Shown piece after piece: positions 60,739 to 64,000 of a stretch of DNA of 64,000 nucleotides. Each line of letters opens with the position of its first letter. Position 1 is the first letter of the stretch. A model generated the notes under the pieces. It saw only the letters and a list, made by a program, of their open reading frames with translations. It ran no database searches and was not told the DNA's origin. A program made the translations under genes and the position numbers. This stretch comes from an uncultured Agathobacter sp. (GTDB taxonomy: Bacteria > Bacillota > Clostridia > Lachnospirales > Lachnospiraceae), in contig CAKRCS010000009.1 in the NCBI GenBank assembly GCA_934307695.1, positions 15,591 to 79,590 on the forward strand. Direction: 5' to 3'.

Positions 60739-61371
60739 TCACTTTTTTCTTATCGGGTGCCGGATAACCGTTCTCCACTTTTCCGGTGCGACTTTTCTCG
60801 CGTCTGACATGTATATCTCATGATGCTTTCTGCGCCCATTAAAATCGTTTTCATATCCGTGGGCTTGCAGATAATCATCCATAATGGCAATCGTTTCCGG
60901 CTCCAAGTCAAACGATCCGTGATGCATGATCTGCACGCATAGCCCCTCCGCGATCGTTACAAACTGCGCAGTGGAACAGTCCAGCTTTTTCTTTTGGGAT
61001 GCGGTGGCAACTGCCCACGCAAAGTCCTGCTCTGTCACAAAATCAGGTAGCCGGATCACCGACAGCCACTGAAAATTGTCTTTGTCGGTGTAATCCACGC
61101 CCACAGTCTTGTCCTGCCACCAGAAGCCTTCCAATGGAGGCACGACATATTCAAAAAAGCCCTGTATTTTGTGATCCGTTTTGTAACTCATCTTCAACGT
61201 GTATGCAACCGCGTATAACACTCCGATTGCCCGCTGATACTCCCCGTTTTCTGTATTCGGATCACCCTGTCCCCTCACCGCAATATAATTCATGGACGGC
61301 ACTTCAACGATCTGAGGTTTATTCTTTGGCATATAAAATTCCTTGTATTCCTTTTTAAAATCAAATGCCAT
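60739..61371 (-). CDS. GyrI-like small-molecule-binding domain protein
   Basis: A 210-aa protein of the GyrI-like/SOUL-type ligand-binding superfamily: EVPSMNYIAVRGQGDPNTEN at the N-terminus and two repeats of the SHS2-like fold, with LEGFWWQDK in the middle. Such proteins bind, and in some cases hydrolyse, hydrophobic small molecules. It overlaps the end of the DUF3795-MmcQ gene by 11 bases, so both are in one operon with the WYL regulator. Confidence 0.88.
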   Translation of the reverse strand: MAFDFKKEYKEFYMPKNKPQIVEVPSMNYIAVRGQGDPNTENGEYQRAIGVLYAVAYTLKMSYKTDHKIQGFFEYVVPPLEGFWWQDKTVGVDYTDKDNFQWLSVIRLPDFVTEQDFAWAVATASQKKKLDCSTAQFVTIAEGLCVQIMHHGSFDLEPETIAIMDDYLQAHGYENDFNGRRKHHEIYMSDARKVAPEKWRTVIRHPIRKK

Positions 61372-61999
61372 CGCTCTTGTCTCCGCCTTCTAAGATTTCT
61401 TGCTGCTTCTTTTTGCTGAAGCTCTTAAGCACCAGATCGTAGGACTTATCCAGCAGATCCTTAAGCAAATCATCCTCCACCCTGCCATCCGGCTTGATCG
61501 AGTTCCAATGGTCTTTGTTCATATAATAGCCCGGAATGATGTCCTCGTATTGCTGCCGCAGGAAGCTGCCCTCCGATGGTTCCAGCTTTAAGGTTATATA
61601 GTACGGCTTATCATTCTCTCCGAGGCAGACCGCCGCAAACATTTTTCCACCGATTGCATAGCGGATCCAATTCCACTGCGGCGGCAGCTTTGCTACGCCC
61701 TGCTTTGCCATCAAAAACTCATCGATCCAGCCATACCGCATCTGCTTTGATGCATTCCACGCCTTGCACTGATCCAGCCGTACTCCGCAATCCCCTTCCT
61801 GCTCTGCATAAGCAAACTCGTTTAGCTGTGTGCAGGGAAAATCGCTGCATTCGCCGCAATGCTCCAGCCGCTTTTCTTCGCAGCAGGTTTTTACCGGACA
61901 GCTTCCCCAGAATGGCTCTTTGATATTGCAGCAGCCGCTGCAGGTTTTTTCTTTATGCCAGCTGCATCTGCTGCACAAAATACCACATCTTGATTCCAT
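61361..61999 (-). CDS. DUF3795 and MmcQ/YjbR fusion protein
   Basis: A 212-aa two-domain protein. Residues about 1-85 form a Cys-rich DUF3795 domain (CGILCSRCSWHKEKTCSGCC, HCGECSDFPC), which looks metal-binding. Residues about 95-205 are MmcQ/YjbR-like (YAIGGKMFAAVCLG, PGYYMNKDHWNSI), a double-wing DNA-binding fold. ATG 61999 follows AAGGAG by 6 bases. Co-transcribed with the GyrI-like gene. Confidence 0.87.
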   Translation of the reverse strand: MESRCGILCSRCSWHKEKTCSGCCNIKEPFWGSCPVKTCCEEKRLEHCGECSDFPCTQLNEFAYAEQEGDCGVRLDQCKAWNASKQMRYGWIDEFLMAKQGVAKLPPQWNWIRYAIGGKMFAAVCLGENDKPYYITLKLEPSEGSFLRQQYEDIIPGYYMNKDHWNSIKPDGRVEDDLLKDLLDKSYDLVLKSFSKKKQQEILEGGDKSDGI

Positions 62000-62009
62000 C
62001 GTTTTCTCC

Positions 62010-62918
62010 TTAGTCATCGTATTTCTTTTTCATGAGCAAAATACTCTGCCGCAGTTCTTCCCTTATCGTTTCCGGTTCAAGCAGCGTTGCCTTGTCCCGG
62101 AAGGAAAGCAGCCATGTAATGAGGTTTTCCTTGTCTGTATAATCCGCCTGAAACAAAAGTAATCCGTCCTCCTGCACCGTAAAACAATCCGGTCCGAACT
62201 CCTCCACCAGCCGCCATTTGCAATCGGGATCAAATAAGGCTTTTACGGAAATGCCACCCGGAAATATCCGCTCGTTGCTTAAATCCGGCATCGGGATGTC
62301 TCTTTCCGGTACAAACGCCTCCCGCATCATGACCTTGTCCATGCGATTTAACTTAAACAGCCGAAAAGCCTCTCTTGTTTTGCACCAGCCCCACACATAC
62401 CAGCTTGACCAGCGAAAGATCAGGTAATATGGCTCGACACAGCGTGTGGATTCCTGCCTTGGCGAATAGTAGTAAAACTCCAGCCTGCGGTGCTGCGCGA
62501 TCGCACTCCGGATCATTTCGATCTTCGGTGCCAGCGAGTCCTTATACCATGCGGACAGATCGATCAGCACCGACTGGTTCCCAACCATGAAATCAGACGA
62601 TCCAATGGACAATTTTTCCATCAGCTGTCCGTACCGGTTGGTTCCGTTTACACTGTCAAGGCTCCTAAGCCCCGCAAGGATATCCTGCATCTCCCCCTGC
62701 GTCAACATCGTCCGGTCGACCTTATAGCCTTCCATGATCGAGATCCCGCCGCCAACTCCCTGCCTTGTTGTGATCGGGATTCCCGCCCTGCACAGATCCT
62801 CGATGTCCCGGTTTATGGTTCGTCTGGACACCTCAAACACTTCCGCCAGATACGGTGCCGTAACCGAATCCTGCTGCAACAATATGGATAAGATCCCTAA
62901 CTGCCGGTCAATTTTCAT
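62010..62918 (-). CDS. WYL-domain transcriptional regulator (DeoR-type HTH)
   Basis: A 302-aa regulator. N-terminal HTH_11 (about 4-58, LGILSILLQQDSVTAPYLAE, RRTINRDIEDL), then a WYL ligand-binding domain (about 130-210, RRLEFYYYSPRQESTRCVEP, FRWSSWYVWGWCKTREAFRL) and a C-terminal WCX-like part. ATG 62918 follows AAAGGAGCAGAT. It probably controls the two genes downstream; the ligand is unknown. Confidence 0.93.
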   Translation of the reverse strand: MKIDRQLGILSILLQQDSVTAPYLAEVFEVSRRTINRDIEDLCRAGIPITTRQGVGGGISIMEGYKVDRTMLTQGEMQDILAGLRSLDSVNGTNRYGQLMEKLSIGSSDFMVGNQSVLIDLSAWYKDSLAPKIEMIRSAIAQHRRLEFYYYSPRQESTRCVEPYYLIFRWSSWYVWGWCKTREAFRLFKLNRMDKVMMREAFVPERDIPMPDLSNERIFPGGISVKALFDPDCKWRLVEEFGPDCFTVQEDGLLLFQADYTDKENLITWLLSFRDKATLLEPETIREELRQSILLMKKKYDD

Positions 62919-62948
62919 ATCTGCTCCTTTACACCTGTCATTATAGTA

Positions 62949-62982
62949 AAAGAAACACGACAACTATATGTCGTGTTTCTTT
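62949..62982. repeat. Perfect 14-bp inverted repeat between TSUP and WYL genes
   Basis: AAAGAAACACGACA (62949-62962) and its exact complement (62969-62982) around ACTATA. On the minus strand it ends in UUUCUUUU and can terminate the transporter transcript. It also lies about 30 bases upstream of the WYL start and could be its operator. Confidence 0.7.
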
Positions 62983-62983
62983 A

Positions 62984-63784
62984 TCATACAACATTTTTTA
63001 TCACAAGCACAATCCCTGACAATATCAAAAGCGCGATCACGATCCGCTTTACGATGTGTTCATCCAAAAGCTGGCTGCTCTTCATGCCGCAAAACAGTCC
63101 CACTAACATAAATGGGAGCAGCATAAGTGCCTGCTTTAAGCAGGATACGTTTATGATGCCGAGCACACTATATACTACAATCCGAAAAGTATTCTCCGCA
63201 ATAAATACCGCGCTGATATTCGCCTTGAACGAATCGTTTGAATCCGTCACACGGCTTACATACGCCGCCAGCAGCGCTCCCACCCCAAAAAGTCCACAGA
63301 GAAGGCCGGATAAAATACCAACCACTATAAGAAACCCTCTTAATCCCGCAGTGTTTTCTGAGACCGCGGCTCGCCCGGATGTGTTCTTCTTGGAATTTGT
63401 ATGTATCTCATGGAAAAGCATCTCTATCCCGATCAAAATAACCGCTATTCCAAAAATAATTTTGATCAGGCGTGCGTCAATGTTTTTGAGCATAAACGCC
63501 CCAGCCACACTCCCCGCCAGAACAAGCGCGATAAGCGGCAGGCAGACCTTGGCGCGCAGATGTTTCCGGTTCCTCCATGTCAAGATAAAGTTGGTCGGAT
63601 AGCCAAGCACCAGTTCGACCGGCGATATATTCACGTTATTTGAACCAAATCCCAGAATTGAGGTAAACACCAATGTATTTGCGAACCCGCACAAACCTTT
63701 TATAAAATAGGCAACCACGGTTGCGATGATCCATAACCACATCATTATCTCGTATGCTCCGTTTTTTGTGATAAATTCTACCAT
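62984..63784 (-). CDS. TSUP-family membrane transporter (TauE/SafE-like)
   Basis: A membrane protein of about 266 aa with eight hydrophobic segments; the two-fold repeat typical of TauE/SafE is seen in VAYFIKGLCGFANTLVFTSI and GLLCGLFGVGALLAAYVSRV. The family exports or imports sulfonates, sulfite and organic anions; the substrate cannot be told. The start is uncertain (ATG 63784, TTG 63802 or ATG 63745). Confidence 0.85.
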   Translation of the reverse strand: MVEFITKNGAYEIMMWLWIIATVVAYFIKGLCGFANTLVFTSILGFGSNNVNISPVELVLGYPTNFILTWRNRKHLRAKVCLPLIALVLAGSVAGAFMLKNIDARLIKIIFGIAVILIGIEMLFHEIHTNSKKNTSGRAAVSENTAGLRGFLIVVGILSGLLCGLFGVGALLAAYVSRVTDSNDSFKANISAVFIAENTFRIVVYSVLGIINVSCLKQALMLLPFMLVGLFCGMKSSQLLDEHIVKRIVIALLILSGIVLVIKNVV

Positions 63785-63874
63785 ATTTTCCAGCAAAAGC
63801 AATGCATCTGAAACAATGTTTTATCAGTACCGGAGACCGTAACATTTTGTTTTCTTCAATACATGCAAGCTCCT

Positions 63875-64000
63875 CTATTGTGGTAAAATCAAAGTCGGAT
63901 TTTTCAACAATGTGGCAATCACCGGGGCATATTTAGATATTCCATAATCTTCAACAATACTGGTTATTCTAGCTCCTGCATCCTTTGATGAAGCCCCACA
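63875..64000 (-). CDS. C-terminal fragment of an ORF6N-like protein, cut by window end
   Basis: The last 41 codons of a gene running in from beyond the window. The peptide begins CGASSKDAGARITSIVEDYG and ends in LKNPTLILPQ. The YHxGASxKDxG-type motif resembles the C-terminal part of ORF6N-domain (phage/virulence-associated) proteins. Too short for certainty; 72-90 bases without a gene lie between it and the transporter, in which I see no clear signal. Confidence 0.45.
   Translation of the reverse strand, partial: CGASSKDAGARITSIVEDYGISKYAPVIATLLKNPTLILPQ

Noticed and set aside
63803..63874. Open minus-strand frame continuing upstream of the TSUP gene to near 63930
   Set aside because: It runs in a different frame through the ORF6N-like tail, with no ribosome site and no family resemblance; likely chance.

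Overview
The window is one continuous stretch of chromosome from a motile, low-to-mid GC Firmicute. I place it in the Lachnospiraceae (Roseburia/Agathobacter/Butyrivibrio-like) from the Clostridia-type FliY, CheC/CheD, CodY, PolC and DUF6115 proteins, sigma-A-like promoters and GGAGG ribosome binding sites. Genus is inference. Almost every gene is on the minus strand; the only convincing plus-strand gene is the small DUF1292 gene at 56843-57166. No rRNA, tRNA, CRISPR array, insertion sequence or prophage was seen.

Read in transcription order (right to left): 63875-64000 is the tail of an ORF6N-like gene; 60739-63784 is a small accessory block (TSUP transporter, WYL regulator, DUF3795-MmcQ fusion, GyrI-like protein); 57327-60624 is gltX plus a UvrD-like helicase; 54159-56627 is a degenerate glycogen-debranching-enzyme homologue with a DUF5662 gene; 53440-54060 is a SigK-type sigma factor; 48641-53344 is comM-dprA-topA; 47739-48527 is codY. 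From 47483 to 13853 runs a fla/che supercluster. Its first unit is flgB-flgC-fliE-fliF-fliG-fliH-fliI-fliJ-motE-like-fliK-flgD-TIGR02530-flgE, which ends at a strong terminator. A second unit starts at its own promoter: motA-motB-fliL-fliM-fliY-fliO-fliP-fliQ-fliR-flhB-flhA-flhF-flhG-ycgR-cheB-cheA-cheW-cheC-cheD-small membrane gene-sigD-fapA-small gene-DUF6115-MltG-like gene. Then rpsB-tsf has its own promoter and terminator. Last comes a long growth operon: degenerate polysaccharide deacetylase, bactofilin, pyrH, frr, uppS, cdsA, dxr, rseP, ispG and polC (3' end cut by the window).

The order dprA-topA...codY-fla/che-sigD-(swrB position)-rpsB-tsf-pyrH-frr-uppS-cdsA-dxr-rseP...polC is nearly that of Bacillus subtilis, so this is ancient macrosynteny. 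The departures are informative. cheY, flbD/swrD, proS and trmFO-xerC-hslVU are absent from their usual slots. motAB, a PilZ protein, FapA, a bactofilin/deacetylase pair and ispG are present.

No wholly new system stands out. The best leads are: (1) a GH13 debranching-enzyme homologue with all four catalytic regions destroyed, paired with DUF5662; (2) a NodB deacetylase homologue that has lost two metal ligands, paired with a bactofilin; (3) a FlgD hook-cap protein with an added helical module of the kind seen in surface proteins; (4) a small-gene cluster between sigD and rpsB containing a stand-alone MltG-type LysM-like domain on a decapeptide-repeat stalk; and (5) promoter architecture, including a CodY-box-like site on the codY promoter and a split of the fla/che operon.
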